64,000 bases of DNA from the NCBI RefSeq assembly GCF_002910915.1, contig NZ_NEUF01000028.1, positions 1 to 64,000 on the forward strand, written 5' to 3'. This stretch comes from Streptomyces sp. SM10. Its GTDB lineage: Bacteria; Actinomycetota; Actinomycetes; Streptomycetales; Streptomycetaceae. Position numbers and translations under genes: made by a program. Below the pieces are notes generated by a model. The model was given only the letters and a program-made list of their open reading frames with translations. It made no database searches and was not told the DNA's origin. Shown one piece after another: positions 19,679-28,771 of the stretch (the stretch's first letter is position 1; each line of letters opens with the position of its first letter).

Positions 19679-20818
19679 GTGGCCACGGACTACTACGCCG
19701 TACTCGGCGTGCGCCGCGACGCTTCCCAGGACGAGATCAAGAAGGCATTCCGGCGGCTCGCACGCGAGCTGCACCCGGATGTCAACCCGGATCCGAAGAC
19801 CCAGGAGCGGTTCAAGGAGATCAACGCCGCTTACGAGGTGCTCTCGGACCCGCAGAAGAAGCAGGTCTACGACCTCGGTGGTGACCCGCTGTCCGCCTCG
19901 GGCGGTGGTGGTGGCGCCGGTGGCTTCGGAGCCGGTGGCTTCGGCAACTTCAGCGACATCATGGACGCGTTCTTCGGCACGGCGTCGCAGCGCGGACCCC
20001 GTTCGCGCACCCGGCGCGGCCAGGACGCGATGATCCGGCTGGAGATCGACCTCTCCGAGGCGGCCTTCGGCACGACCAAGGACATCCAGGTCGACACGGC
20101 GGTCGTCTGTACGACCTGCAGTGGCGAGGGCGCCGCACCCGGCACCTCCGCGCAGACCTGTGACATGTGCCGCGGCCGGGGCGAGGTCTCCCAGGTCACC
20201 CGGTCGTTCCTCGGCCAGGTCATGACCTCGCGGCCCTGCCCGCAGTGCCAGGGCTTCGGCACGGTCGTGCCGACCCCGTGCCCCGAGTGCGCCGGTGACG
20301 GCCGCATCCGCTCGCGGCGCACCCTCACCGTGAAGATCCCCGCCGGTGTCGACAACGGCACCCGGATCCAGCTCGCGGGCGAGGGCGAGGTCGGCCCCGG
20401 CGGCGGCCCCGCCGGCGACCTCTACGTCGAGATCCACGAGCTCCCGCACGCCGTGTTCCAGAGGCGCGGCGACGATCTCCACTGCACGGTCACCATCCCG
20501 ATGACGGCCGCGGCGCTCGGCACCCAGGTGCCGCTGGAGACGCTCGACGGTCTGGAGGAGATCGACATCAGGCCGGGCACCCAGTCCGGACAGTCGGTCC
20601 CGCTGCACGGGCGGGGCATCACGCACCTGCGCGGCGGCGGACGCGGCGACCTGATCGTGCACGTCGAGGTCATGACCCCGACGAAGATGGACCCGGAGCA
20701 GGAGCAGCTCCTTCGGGAGCTGTCCCGGCTGCGCGGCGAGGAGCGGCCCACGGGCCAGTTCCAGCCGGGACAGCAGGGGCTGTTCTCCCGCCTGAAGGAC
20801 GCCTTCAACGGCCGCTGA
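19679..20818 (+). CDS. dnaJ2: chaperone protein DnaJ (second paralogue type)
   Basis: DnaJ co-chaperone that stimulates DnaK ATPase and delivers unfolded substrates. The 379-residue protein has the J domain with HPD at residues 32-34, a Gly/Phe-rich linker (GGAGGFGAGGFGNF), four zinc motifs (CTTCSGEG, CDMCRGRG, CPQCQGFG, CPECAGDG) and the C-terminal peptide-binding domain. GTG 19679 follows the hrcA TAA without a gap, so expression is CIRCE/HrcA-controlled. Streptomyces has a dnaJ1 in the dnaK operon; the hrcA-linked copy is conventionally dnaJ2. Confidence 0.96.
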   Translation: MATDYYAVLGVRRDASQDEIKKAFRRLARELHPDVNPDPKTQERFKEINAAYEVLSDPQKKQVYDLGGDPLSASGGGGGAGGFGAGGFGNFSDIMDAFFGTASQRGPRSRTRRGQDAMIRLEIDLSEAAFGTTKDIQVDTAVVCTTCSGEGAAPGTSAQTCDMCRGRGEVSQVTRSFLGQVMTSRPCPQCQGFGTVVPTPCPECAGDGRIRSRRTLTVKIPAGVDNGTRIQLAGEGEVGPGGGPAGDLYVEIHELPHAVFQRRGDDLHCTVTIPMTAAALGTQVPLETLDGLEEIDIRPGTQSGQSVPLHGRGITHLRGGGRGDLIVHVEVMTPTKMDPEQEQLLRELSRLRGEERPTGQFQPGQQGLFSRLKDAFNGR

Positions 20819-20841
20819 ACCCGGCGGCCGCACCGCCCGCA

Positions 20842-20876
20842 GCACCGCCCGCCGGTCCCGTACCGGCGGGCGGTGC
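20842..20876 (+). terminator. hrcA-dnaJ operon terminator
   Basis: Perfect 15-bp arms GCACCGCCCGCCGGT (20842-20856) and ACCGGCGGGCGGTGC (20862-20876) with a five-base loop, 24 bp after the dnaJ stop. Confidence 0.85.
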
Positions 20877-20950
20877 CGTGTGTGCGGCGGTCCCGGGCCG
20901 TGTGAAAGGGCCGATTCGGCACGATCCGCCGGACGTGGCACGATGCGGTC

Positions 20951-22024
20951 ATGTCCTTGGCGCTGACCGGTCTCTGCCGCTACCCGATCGTGCAGGCCCC
21001 GATGGCGGGCGGCGCGTCACGCCCGGAACTGGTCGCGGCCGTGGGCGAGGCCGGGGGGATCGGCTTCCTCGCCGCCGGGTACAAGACGGCGGACGGCATG
21101 TACAACGAGGTGAAGCAGGTCCGGCGGACGACCGGCAGGTCCTTCGGCGTCAACCTCTTCATGCCCCAGCCGCTGGTCGCCGACCCGAGCGCTGTCGAGG
21201 TCTACCGCCACCAGCTCGCCGGCGAGGCCACCTGGTACGGGACCCCCCTCGGAGACCCGGACGCCGACGGGGACGACGGCTACGAGGCCAAGGTCGCGAT
21301 CCTGCTCGAGGACCCCGTACCCGTGGTCTCCTTCACCTTCGGCTGCCCCAGCCGCGAGGTCCTCGACGCGTTCGCCGCCGCCGGCACGCTCACCGTCGTC
21401 ACGGTGACCTCGCCCCAGGAGGCGCGGAACGCGCAGTGGGCGGGGGCCGGCGCACTCTGCGTCCAGGGCACGGAGGCGGGCGGCCACCAGTCCACGCACC
21501 GCGACGACCCGCAGGCCGGTCTCACCGGCACCGGGCTGCTCTCCCTGGTCGCCGAGGTCCGCGCCTGCGTGGACCTCCCGGTGATCGCCGCCGGCGGACT
21601 GATGCTCGGCTCCCAGATCACGGCCGTCCTGGCCGCGGGCGCCGATGCGGCCCAGCTCGGTACGGCGTTCCTGCCCTGCCCCGAGTCGGGGGCCCACCCG
21701 CTGCACAAGCAGGCGTTGACCAACCCGCTGTTCGTGACCACGACCCTGACCCGGGCGTTCTCCGGCCGCCCCGCGCGCGGACTGGTCAACCGGTTCGTGC
21801 GGGAGCACGGCCCGTACGCCCCGGCCGCCTATCCGCAGGTGCACCAGCTGACCAGCGGGCTGCGCACAGCGGCCGCCCAGGCCGGGGACGCCCAGGGCAT
21901 GGCCCTGTGGGCGGGCCAGGGCCACCGGATGGCACGCGAGCTGCCGGCCGGGGAACTCGTCGGCCTGCTCGCCGCCGAGATGGAAGCCGCGCGAGCGGCC
22001 GTGAGCGTGAGGAGTGCCCCGTGA
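20951..22024 (+). CDS. nitronate monooxygenase
   Basis: FMN enzyme of the 2-nitropropane dioxygenase family that oxidises alkyl nitronates such as propionate-3-nitronate. The 357-residue protein begins with CRYPIVQAPMAGGASRPELV, the FMN-binding TIM-barrel start. It continues with GGIGFLAAGYK, a QGTEAGGHQSTH motif containing the usual catalytic histidine, and VIAAGGLMLGSQITAVLAAGADAAQLGTAFL for phosphate binding. The ATG at 20951 gives the expected N-terminus. Its stop overlaps the rsmE start by four bases (GTGA), so the two are translationally coupled. The pairing with rsmE looks like positional conservation rather than a pathway. Confidence 0.92.
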   Translation: MSLALTGLCRYPIVQAPMAGGASRPELVAAVGEAGGIGFLAAGYKTADGMYNEVKQVRRTTGRSFGVNLFMPQPLVADPSAVEVYRHQLAGEATWYGTPLGDPDADGDDGYEAKVAILLEDPVPVVSFTFGCPSREVLDAFAAAGTLTVVTVTSPQEARNAQWAGAGALCVQGTEAGGHQSTHRDDPQAGLTGTGLLSLVAEVRACVDLPVIAAGGLMLGSQITAVLAAGADAAQLGTAFLPCPESGAHPLHKQALTNPLFVTTTLTRAFSGRPARGLVNRFVREHGPYAPAAYPQVHQLTSGLRTAAAQAGDAQGMALWAGQGHRMARELPAGELVGLLAAEMEAARAAVSVRSAP

Positions 22025-22767
22025 CGGCACCGGTCTTCGTCGTCGAACAGCTGCCCGGCGGGCCGGAGTTCGTCCTGGAGGGACCCGAGGGGCGGCACGC
22101 CGTCTCGGTGAAGCGGCTGAACCCCGGTGAGGACGTCGTCCTCACCGACGGGCGCGGCCGCTGGGCGGAAGGCGTCGTAGGGGCCGCCGAGGGCAAGGAC
22201 CGGCTCGTGGTCACCGGCCTGGAACCGGTGCACGAGGAGCCCCCTCCCGCTCCCCGCATCACCGTCGTCCAGGCGCTCCCCAAGGGGGACCGGGGTGAGC
22301 TCGCCGTGGAGACGATGACCGAGACGGGCGTCGACGCGATCGTGCCCTGGCAGGCCGCGCGCTGCATCACGCAGTGGAAGGGCGACCGGGGTCTGAAGTC
22401 CCTGGCGAAATGGCGCAACACGGCCCGTGAGGCGGGCAAGCAGTCGCGCCGGGTGCGCTTCCCCGAGGTGGCGGAGGCCATGACGACCAAGCAGGTCGCA
22501 GCCCTGCTGGCCACCGCGGACCTGGCCGTCGTCCTGCACGAGGACCGTGACCACGACAGTGAGGCCCTGGCCACCGTCGACCTGCCCGGATCGGGCGGGA
22601 TCGTGCTCGTCGTCGGCCCCGAGGGCGGGGTCTCGCGGGACGAGCTGGCCGCGTTCGCGGCCGTCGGCGCCCGGACCTGCCGGCTCGGACCGACCGTCCT
22701 GCGCACCTCCACGGCGGGCACGGCGGCGACGGCCCTGCTGCTGGGACGCACGGGCCGCTGGTCGTAG
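22021..22767 (+). CDS. rsmE: 16S rRNA (uracil(1498)-N(3))-methyltransferase
   Basis: RsmE methylates U1498 of 16S rRNA in the decoding region of the 30S subunit. The 248-residue SPOUT-fold protein has an N-terminal PUA-like domain (HAVSVKRLNPGEDVVLTDGRG). The knotted SAM site is built from VVQALPKGDRGELAVE, VVGPEGGVSRDEL and LGPTVLRTSTAGTAA, all family signatures. GTG 22021 overlaps the stop of the nitronate monooxygenase. A GC-rich hairpin follows. Confidence 0.94.
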   Translation: MTAPVFVVEQLPGGPEFVLEGPEGRHAVSVKRLNPGEDVVLTDGRGRWAEGVVGAAEGKDRLVVTGLEPVHEEPPPAPRITVVQALPKGDRGELAVETMTETGVDAIVPWQAARCITQWKGDRGLKSLAKWRNTAREAGKQSRRVRFPEVAEAMTTKQVAALLATADLAVVLHEDRDHDSEALATVDLPGSGGIVLVVGPEGGVSRDELAAFAAVGARTCRLGPTVLRTSTAGTAATALLLGRTGRWS

Positions 22768-22815
22768 CGCGCGTCGCGGGGAGGCACCGGGACCGGTGGG
22801 GCGGCGAGCGCCCGC

Positions 22816-22835
22816 GGGGCCGGGCGGCCGGCCCC
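22816..22835 (+). terminator. possible rsmE terminator
   Basis: GGGGCCGG (22816-22823) / CCGGCCCC (22828-22835) with a four-base loop, about 50 bp after the rsmE stop. Confidence 0.5.
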
Positions 22836-22991
22836 GGCAACCACCGCAACCGCCTCGCCCGCGGGGGAGCCGGCCGGTCCTGACGGTGACCGGAACGGCC
22901 GGCCGGGAGACGCGTGACCGGAGGCCCGCCGTACGGCGGACTCCGGCCAACTCCGGTCCTCCGGAGGGGACCGCGGCCTAGGGTGATCCGT

Positions 22992-25900
22992 GTGACACAG
23001 CCTTCCTACCTCCGGTATCCCCATGTCCAGGGCGACCTGATCGCCTTCACCGCCGAGGACGATGTCTGGCTGGCGCCGCTCGACGGCGGCCGAGCCTGGC
23101 GCGTGAGCGCCGACAACCGCCCCGTGACCCAGCCGCGGATATCACCCGACGGCAGTCTCGTCGCCTGGACCTCCACCCGGGACGGGGCGCCGGAGGTGCA
23201 CATCGCGCCTGTCGACGGCGGCCCCGCCCGGCGGCTGACCCACTGGGGCGACGCGCGCACCTCCGTGCGCGGCTGGACCCCCGACGGCGATGTGCTGGTC
23301 ATCAGCACCCAGGGACAGGTCTCGCTGCGGCGCAGCTGGGCCCGGGCCGTCCCGGTCGACGGCGGCCCCGCACGGACCCTGCCCTACGGTCCGGTCGGCT
23401 CCCTGGCGTACGGACCCGGCGGACGGGTCCTGCTGCTTTCGGCCACCATGGGACGCGAGGCCGCCGCCTGGAAGCGCTACCGCGGCGGAACGGCCGGCAA
23501 GCTCTGGATCGCCGCCGCGGACCGGCCCGAGGACGGTGGCCCCGAGGAGTTCACCCGCATCCACGCGGACCTCGACGGCAACATCGAATGCCCCCTGTGG
23601 GTCGGTGAGCGGATCGCCTTCCTCAGCGACCACGAGGGCGTCGGCGCGCTCTACTCCTCCCTGCCCGACGGCACGGACCTGCGCCGTCACAGCGGCATCG
23701 ACGGCTTCTACGCCCGGCAGGCCACCACCGACGGCACCCGTGTCGCCTTTGCCCGGGCCGGCGAACTCCGGCTCCTGGACAGCCTGGAGAGCGACGAGGC
23801 CCGCCTCCTCGACATCCGGCTCGGCGGCCAGCGCGCCGACCTGCAGCCGCACGTCGTGCACGCCGGGAGCCACCTGCACGGCGTGTCCCCGGACCGTACC
23901 GGCCGCGGCAGCGCGGTCGGGTCCCGCGGCGCCGTCCACTGGGTCACCCACCGCGAGGGCCCGGCCCGCGCGCTGGCGACCGAACCCGGCGTACGGGCCA
24001 GGCTCCCGCGCACCTTCCAGGCCGACGGCGACCCGCATGTCGTGTGGGTGACCGACGCCGAGGGCGACGACGCGCTGGAAGTGGCCCCCGCCACCGGAAC
24101 CGCGCCCGGCACCGCACCGCGCCGCCTCGCGGCGGGCCGGATCGGCCGGGTCCTGGACCTGGCCCCCGCGCCCGACGGCAGCCGCTTCGCCGTCGCCGCC
24201 CACGACGGGCGGGTGCTGGTCGTCGAGCGGGAGAGCGGCGAGGTCCACGAGGTGGACCGCAGCGGCAACGGCGACGCCTCCGGGCTCGTCTTCTCGCCCG
24301 ACTCCTCCTGGCTCGCCTGGTCGCACCCCGGTGCCGAGTCGCTCAGCCAGCTCCGGCTCGCCCACCTCGCGGACCTGTCGGTCACCGAAGCCACCCCGCT
24401 GCGGTTCCGTGACTTCGCCCCCGCCTTCACCACCGACGGGAAGCACCTGGCCTTCCTCTCCGAGCGGACCTTCGACCCGGTCTACGACGCACACGTCTTC
24501 GACATGGCGTTCGCCGGCTCCTGCCGACCGCACCTGCTGACGCTCGGCGCCACCACACCCTCCCCGTTCGGGCCGTGGCTCCACGGCCGCCCGCCCGAGA
24601 AGGAGAAGGGTGACGACGACGACAACCCCACCGCGCTCCCCGTCACCCGCATCGACCTCGACGGTCTCGCCGACCGGATCGTGCCGCTGCCCGTCGAGGC
24701 CGGCAGCTACTCCTCGCTCCGGGCCGCCAAGGACGGGCTGCTCTGGCTGCGCCACCCGGTGACCGGAGTGCTCGGCACCGGTGCGGCGACGCCCGGCGAC
24801 CGCGGCGAGGGGACCGCCCTCGTGCGGTACGACCTGGAGAAGCTGCGCTGCGAGGAACTCGCCTCCGCAACCGACGGGTTCACGGTCAGCGGCGACGGCA
24901 GGCGGGTGGTCCTGCTCAGCGGCGGCGAGCTGCGGGTGGTCCCCTCCGACAGCCGGGTCTCCCAGGGCTCGGACGACGACGGCGACCACCAGGTCACCGT
25001 CGACCTCTCCCGTGTCCGCCGCACCCTCGACCCGGCCGCCGAATGGCGCCAGATGTACGACGAGGCGGGCCGCATCATGCGGGACAACTTCTGGCGGCCC
25101 GACATGGGCGGCATCGACTGGGACGGAGTCCTGGACCGCTACCGCCCGGTGCTGGAGCGGGTCGCGACCCACGACGACCTCATGGACCTGCTCTGGGAGG
25201 TGCAGGGCGAACTCGGCACCTCGCACGCGTACGTGATGGCCCCCTCCGGCGGGTACGACGACTCCACCCGGCAGGGGCTGCTCGGCGCCGACCTCTCCCG
25301 CGCCGACGACGGACGCTGGCGCATCGACCGGATCCTGCCCTCGGAGACCTCCGACCCGGCCGCCCGGGCCCCGCTCGCCGCGCCGGGCGTCGCCGTGCGG
25401 CCCGGGGACGCGATCCTGGCGGTCGACGGCCGGCCCGTCGACACTCTCACCGGGCCCGCACCGCTGCTCACCGGCGCGGCCGGCAAGCCCGTCGAGCTGA
25501 CCGTCTCCCCGGTCGACGGCGGCGACCCCCGTCATGTCGTCGTCGTCCCCGTGGCCGACGAGGAGGCGCTGCGCTACCACGCGTGGGTCGCCGACCGGCG
25601 GGCGTACGTGCACGAGCGGTCGGGCGGTCGCATCGGCTACCTCCACGTCCCCGACATGGTCGGCTCGGGGTGGGCCCAGATCCACCGCGACCTGCGCACC
25701 GAGGTCGCCCGCGAGGGACTGGTGGTCGACGTGCGGGAGAACCGCGGCGGGCACACCTCGCAACTGGTGGTGGAGAAGCTGGCCCGCCGCATCGTCGGCT
25801 GGGACCTGCCGCGCGGCATGCAGCCCGCCAGCTACCCGGGCGACGCGCCGCGCGGACCGGTCGTGGCCGTGGCGAACGAGTTCTCCGGTTCGGACGGCGA

Positions 25901-26231
25901 CATCGTGAACGCGGCGATCAAGGCGCTCGGCATCGGCCCGGTGGTCGGCACACGCACCTGGGGCGGTGTCGTGGGCATCGACAGCCGCTACCGCCTGGTC
26001 GACGGCACGCTGGTCACCCAGCCCAAGTACGCCTTCTGGCTGGAGGGGTACGGCTGGGGCGTCGAGAACCACGGCGTCGACCCGGACGTCGAGGTCGTGA
26101 CGGCCCCGCAGGACCACGTGGCGGGGCGGGACCCGCAGCTGGACGAGGCGATCCGGATCGCGCTGGAGTCGCTCAGGCGGACACCGGCGAAGACGGCCCC
26201 GCCCCTGCCGTCGACGGACACGGCGGAGTAG
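22992..26231 (+). CDS. tricorn protease homologue (S41 family)
   Basis: Tricorn is a giant self-assembling peptidase that trims peptides released by the proteasome. Streptomyces has a proteasome and a known tricorn homologue. The 1079-residue product has the full architecture: a six-bladed propeller (about 10-310), a seven-bladed propeller (about 320-670), C1 with LGTSHAYV, a PDZ domain (APGVAVRPGDAILAVDGRPV) and C2. Proposed catalytic residues are His745, Ser967 (in FSGSDGD) and Glu1025 (GVENHG), nearly the same numbering as Thermoplasma tricorn (746, 965, 1023). GTG 22992 has AGGG eight bases upstream; an in-frame GTG at 22983 is possible. No signal peptide is seen, so the enzyme is cytoplasmic. 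Confidence 0.93.
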   Translation: MTQPSYLRYPHVQGDLIAFTAEDDVWLAPLDGGRAWRVSADNRPVTQPRISPDGSLVAWTSTRDGAPEVHIAPVDGGPARRLTHWGDARTSVRGWTPDGDVLVISTQGQVSLRRSWARAVPVDGGPARTLPYGPVGSLAYGPGGRVLLLSATMGREAAAWKRYRGGTAGKLWIAAADRPEDGGPEEFTRIHADLDGNIECPLWVGERIAFLSDHEGVGALYSSLPDGTDLRRHSGIDGFYARQATTDGTRVAFARAGELRLLDSLESDEARLLDIRLGGQRADLQPHVVHAGSHLHGVSPDRTGRGSAVGSRGAVHWVTHREGPARALATEPGVRARLPRTFQADGDPHVVWVTDAEGDDALEVAPATGTAPGTAPRRLAAGRIGRVLDLAPAPDGSRFAVAAHDGRVLVVERESGEVHEVDRSGNGDASGLVFSPDSSWLAWSHPGAESLSQLRLAHLADLSVTEATPLRFRDFAPAFTTDGKHLAFLSERTFDPVYDAHVFDMAFAGSCRPHLLTLGATTPSPFGPWLHGRPPEKEKGDDDDNPTALPVTRIDLDGLADRIVPLPVEAGSYSSLRAAKDGLLWLRHPVTGVLGTGAATPGDRGEGTALVRYDLEKLRCEELASATDGFTVSGDGRRVVLLSGGELRVVPSDSRVSQGSDDDGDHQVTVDLSRVRRTLDPAAEWRQMYDEAGRIMRDNFWRPDMGGIDWDGVLDRYRPVLERVATHDDLMDLLWEVQGELGTSHAYVMAPSGGYDDSTRQGLLGADLSRADDGRWRIDRILPSETSDPAARAPLAAPGVAVRPGDAILAVDGRPVDTLTGPAPLLTGAAGKPVELTVSPVDGGDPRHVVVVPVADEEALRYHAWVADRRAYVHERSGGRIGYLHVPDMVGSGWAQIHRDLRTEVAREGLVVDVRENRGGHTSQLVVEKLARRIVGWDLPRGMQPASYPGDAPRGPVVAVANEFSGSDGDIVNAAIKALGIGPVVGTRTWGGVVGIDSRYRLVDGTLVTQPKYAFWLEGYGWGVENHGVDPDVEVVTAPQDHVAGRDPQLDEAIRIALESLRRTPAKTAPPLPSTDTAE

Positions 26232-26235
26232 GGCG

Positions 26236-26269
26236 GCAGGGCGGGACGCGGGCCCGCGTCCCGCCCTGC
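26236..26269. terminator. 34-bp perfect palindrome after tricorn gene
   Basis: GCAGGGCGGGACGCGGG (26236-26252) is followed at once by its exact complement (26253-26269), starting five bases after the tricorn stop. It most likely forms the transcript terminator, with only the innermost bases unpaired. Confidence 0.8.
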
Positions 26270-26481
26270 TCGCCGGTGCCGGCCGGTACCGGCAGCCCCC
26301 GATCGCCGGTGCGGACCGGCTCGCACCGCCGTCCCCTACCGCCGGGTCGGCTGTCTCCCACGGGAGACCGCGCGGAGTCACGGACCGGCACGCCGACGCA
26401 TCGGCTGCGGCGTCGACAACGCTCACGGGCAGTACGGCTAGGCTGCCCGTACCCGATCACCGCGACCTCAGGAGCACCCTC

Positions 26482-26841
26482 ATGGCAGGAGAGCCGCAGA
26501 CCGACTGCCTGTTCTGCAAGATCGTCACCGGGGACATCCCGGCGACCATCGTCCGCGAGAGCGCGACGACCGTCGCCTTCCGCGACATAAACCCCCAGGC
26601 CCCGACCCACGTCCTGGTCATCCCCAAGGCGCACTACCCGGACGCCGCCTCGCTCGCCGCGGGCGACCCGCAGGCCGCCGCCGACGTGCTGCGTGAGGCG
26701 GGCCTGGTCGCCGCCGACGAGAAGATCACCGAGACCGGGTACCGCATCGTGCTCAACACCGGTGCCGGCGCCGGCCAGACCGTCTTCCACGCGCACGCCC
26801 ACGTCCTGGGCGGACGCGGGATGCAGTGGCCCCCCGGCTAG
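26482..26841 (+). CDS. HIT family nucleotide-binding protein
   Basis: A small Hint-type hydrolase of the histidine triad superfamily, acting on AMP-linked substrates such as adenosine phosphoramidates. The 119-residue product has [12 protein letters not shown] at the N-terminus, [19 protein letters not shown] in the middle and the triad HAHAHVLGG near the C-terminus. The ATG at 26482 follows AGGAG with good spacing. RNase Z starts 14 bp after its stop, so the two are probably one operon. Confidence 0.95.
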   Translation: MAGEPQTDCLFCKIVTGDIPATIVRESATTVAFRDINPQAPTHVLVIPKAHYPDAASLAAGDPQAAADVLREAGLVAADEKITETGYRIVLNTGAGAGQTVFHAHAHVLGGRGMQWPPG

Positions 26842-26854
26842 GCAGGACCTGCCC

Positions 26855-27763
26855 GTGTCCGTACGAGAACTCGTGGTCCTCGGCACCGCCAGCCAGGTGC
26901 CGACCCGCCACCGCAACCACAACGGCTACCTGCTGCGGTGGGACGGTGAGGGCATCCTCTTCGACCCGGGCGAGGGGACCCAGCGCCAGATGCTGCGGGC
27001 GGGCGTCGCCGCGCACGACATCAACCGGATCTGCGTCACCCACTTCCACGGAGACCACTCCCTGGGCCTCGCCGGCGTGATCCAGCGGATCAACCTCGAC
27101 CGGGTCCCGCACCCCGTCACCGCCCACTTCCCGGCGAGCGGACAGCACTTCTTCGACCGGCTGCGGTACTCCACCGCCTACCGCGAGTCCGTCGAGCTGA
27201 CCGAGGTCCCGGTCTCCGCCGACGGCGTCCTCGCCACCACCGGGGCGTACACGCTGGACAGCCACCGGCTCTCGCACCCCGTCGAGTCCTACGGCTACCG
27301 CCTCACCGAGCCCGACCGGCTGCGCATGCTGCCAGGGAAGCTGGCCGGGCGCGGCATCGAGGGCCCCGACGTCGGACGGATCCAGCGAGAGGGTTCCCTG
27401 CGCGGCGTCCCGCTGGAGGAGGTCTCCGAGACCCGCCGCGGACAGCGCTTCGCGTTCGTCATGGACACCCGGCTCTGCGACGGCGCGTTCGCGCTCGCCG
27501 AAGGATGCGACATGCTGGTCATCGAGTCGACCTTCCTCGACGAGGACGGCGGGCTCGCCGCCGACCACGGCCACCTCACCGCCGGCCAGGCGGCCCGGGT
27601 GGCGAAGGAGTCGGGCGTACGGCACCTCGTGCTGACGCACTTCTCCCAGCGCTACACCGACCCGGACGTCTTCGAGCAGCAGGCCAGGGCAGCCGGCTTC
27701 GAAGGCGGACTCACCATCGCCCAGGACCTGATCAGGGTCCCGGTACCCACCCGCCACACGTAA
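26855..27763 (+). CDS. rnz: ribonuclease Z (tRNA 3'-processing endonuclease)
   Basis: RNase Z cuts tRNA precursors after the discriminator base. The 302-residue metallo-beta-lactamase-fold protein starts [19 protein letters not shown] and has the zinc motif THFHGDH at residues 62-68. It later shows [12 protein letters not shown] and the C-terminal LTHFSQRY ligand motif, both characteristic of RNase Z. The exosite region between is the bacterial short type. GTG 26855 has GGCAGGA upstream, overlapping the HIT stop. The deaminase gene follows 15 bp after its stop. Confidence 0.92.
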   Translation: MSVRELVVLGTASQVPTRHRNHNGYLLRWDGEGILFDPGEGTQRQMLRAGVAAHDINRICVTHFHGDHSLGLAGVIQRINLDRVPHPVTAHFPASGQHFFDRLRYSTAYRESVELTEVPVSADGVLATTGAYTLDSHRLSHPVESYGYRLTEPDRLRMLPGKLAGRGIEGPDVGRIQREGSLRGVPLEEVSETRRGQRFAFVMDTRLCDGAFALAEGCDMLVIESTFLDEDGGLAADHGHLTAGQAARVAKESGVRHLVLTHFSQRYTDPDVFEQQARAAGFEGGLTIAQDLIRVPVPTRHT

Positions 27764-27778
27764 CGTAACGAGAACCCC

Positions 27779-28771
27779 GTGCACCTCCCCAAAGCCGAAC
27801 TCCACCTCCACATCGAGGGGACCCTCGAACCCGAGCTGGCCTTCGCACTCGCCGCGCGCAACGGCATCGACCTGCCCCACGCGGACACCGAAGAGCTGCG
27901 CAGGGCCTACCTCTTCGAGGACCTCCAGAGCTTCCTCGACCTGTACTACGCCCTGATGGCCGTGTTGCGCACCGAGGAGGACTTCGCCGAACTGGCGGAC
28001 GCCTACCTCGCGCGCGCCGCCGCCCAGGGCGTCCGCCACGCGGAGATCTTCTTCGACCCGCAGGCCCACACCGACCGCGGCGTCCCGATCGGCACCGTCG
28101 TCGAAGGGCTCGGCAGGGCGCTCGACCGCAGCGAGGAGACGCACGGCATCTCCACCCAGCTGATCATGTGCTTCCTGCGCGACAGGTCCGCCGAATCGGC
28201 GCTGGAGACGCTGGAGGCCGCGAAGCCGTACCTGCACCGCATCAGCGCCGTCGGCCTCGACTCGGCGGAGGTCGGGCACCCGCCCGCGAAGTTCCGCGAG
28301 GTGTACGCGGCGGCCACGGCCCTCGGCCTGCGCAAGGTCGCCCACGCCGGGGAGGAGGGCCCGCCGGAGTACATCCGGGAGGCCCTGGACGTCCTCGGCG
28401 TCGAGCGGATCGACCACGGGCTGCGCTGCATGGAGGACCCGGAGCTGGTGGACCGGCTGGTCTCCGAACGGATCCCGCTGACGCTGTGTCCGCTCTCCAA
28501 CGTCCGGCTGCGCGCCATCGACGTCCTGGAACAGCACCCGCTGCGGGCCATGATGGACGCGGGTCTGCTCTGCACGGTGAACTCCGACGACCCGGCCTAC
28601 TTCGGCGGATACGCCGGAGACACCTTCCACGCCGTGCACGAGGCGCTCGGGCTGGACCGCGAGCAACTGCGCACGCTGGCCCGCAACTCCTTCGAGGCGG
28701 CGTTCCTCGACCACGACGAGGAACGCCGGGCGCGCTACCTGTCCGAGGTCGAGGCGTACGCGTTCGACTGA
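27779..28771 (+). CDS. adenosine deaminase-family protein, probably adenine deaminase
   Basis: A cytoplasmic purine deaminase of the ADA amidohydrolase family, 330 residues. Metal and catalytic residues are visible: His9 and His11 (AELHLHIEG), His189 and Glu192 (VAHAGEEG), His213 (IDHG) and Asp270/Asp271 (NSDDPAYF). The N-terminal HLHIEGTLEPEL, rather than HLDGAxRP, and the NSDDPAYFGGY ending are features I associate with the adenine deaminase branch. I therefore favour adenine as substrate, although it is usually annotated adenosine deaminase. GTG 27779 is 15 bp after rnz, probably the last gene of the HIT-rnz unit. Its 3' end overlaps the convergent MFS gene by 37 bp. Confidence 0.88.
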   Translation: MHLPKAELHLHIEGTLEPELAFALAARNGIDLPHADTEELRRAYLFEDLQSFLDLYYALMAVLRTEEDFAELADAYLARAAAQGVRHAEIFFDPQAHTDRGVPIGTVVEGLGRALDRSEETHGISTQLIMCFLRDRSAESALETLEAAKPYLHRISAVGLDSAEVGHPPAKFREVYAAATALGLRKVAHAGEEGPPEYIREALDVLGVERIDHGLRCMEDPELVDRLVSERIPLTLCPLSNVRLRAIDVLEQHPLRAMMDAGLLCTVNSDDPAYFGGYAGDTFHAVHEALGLDREQLRTLARNSFEAAFLDHDEERRARYLSEVEAYAFD

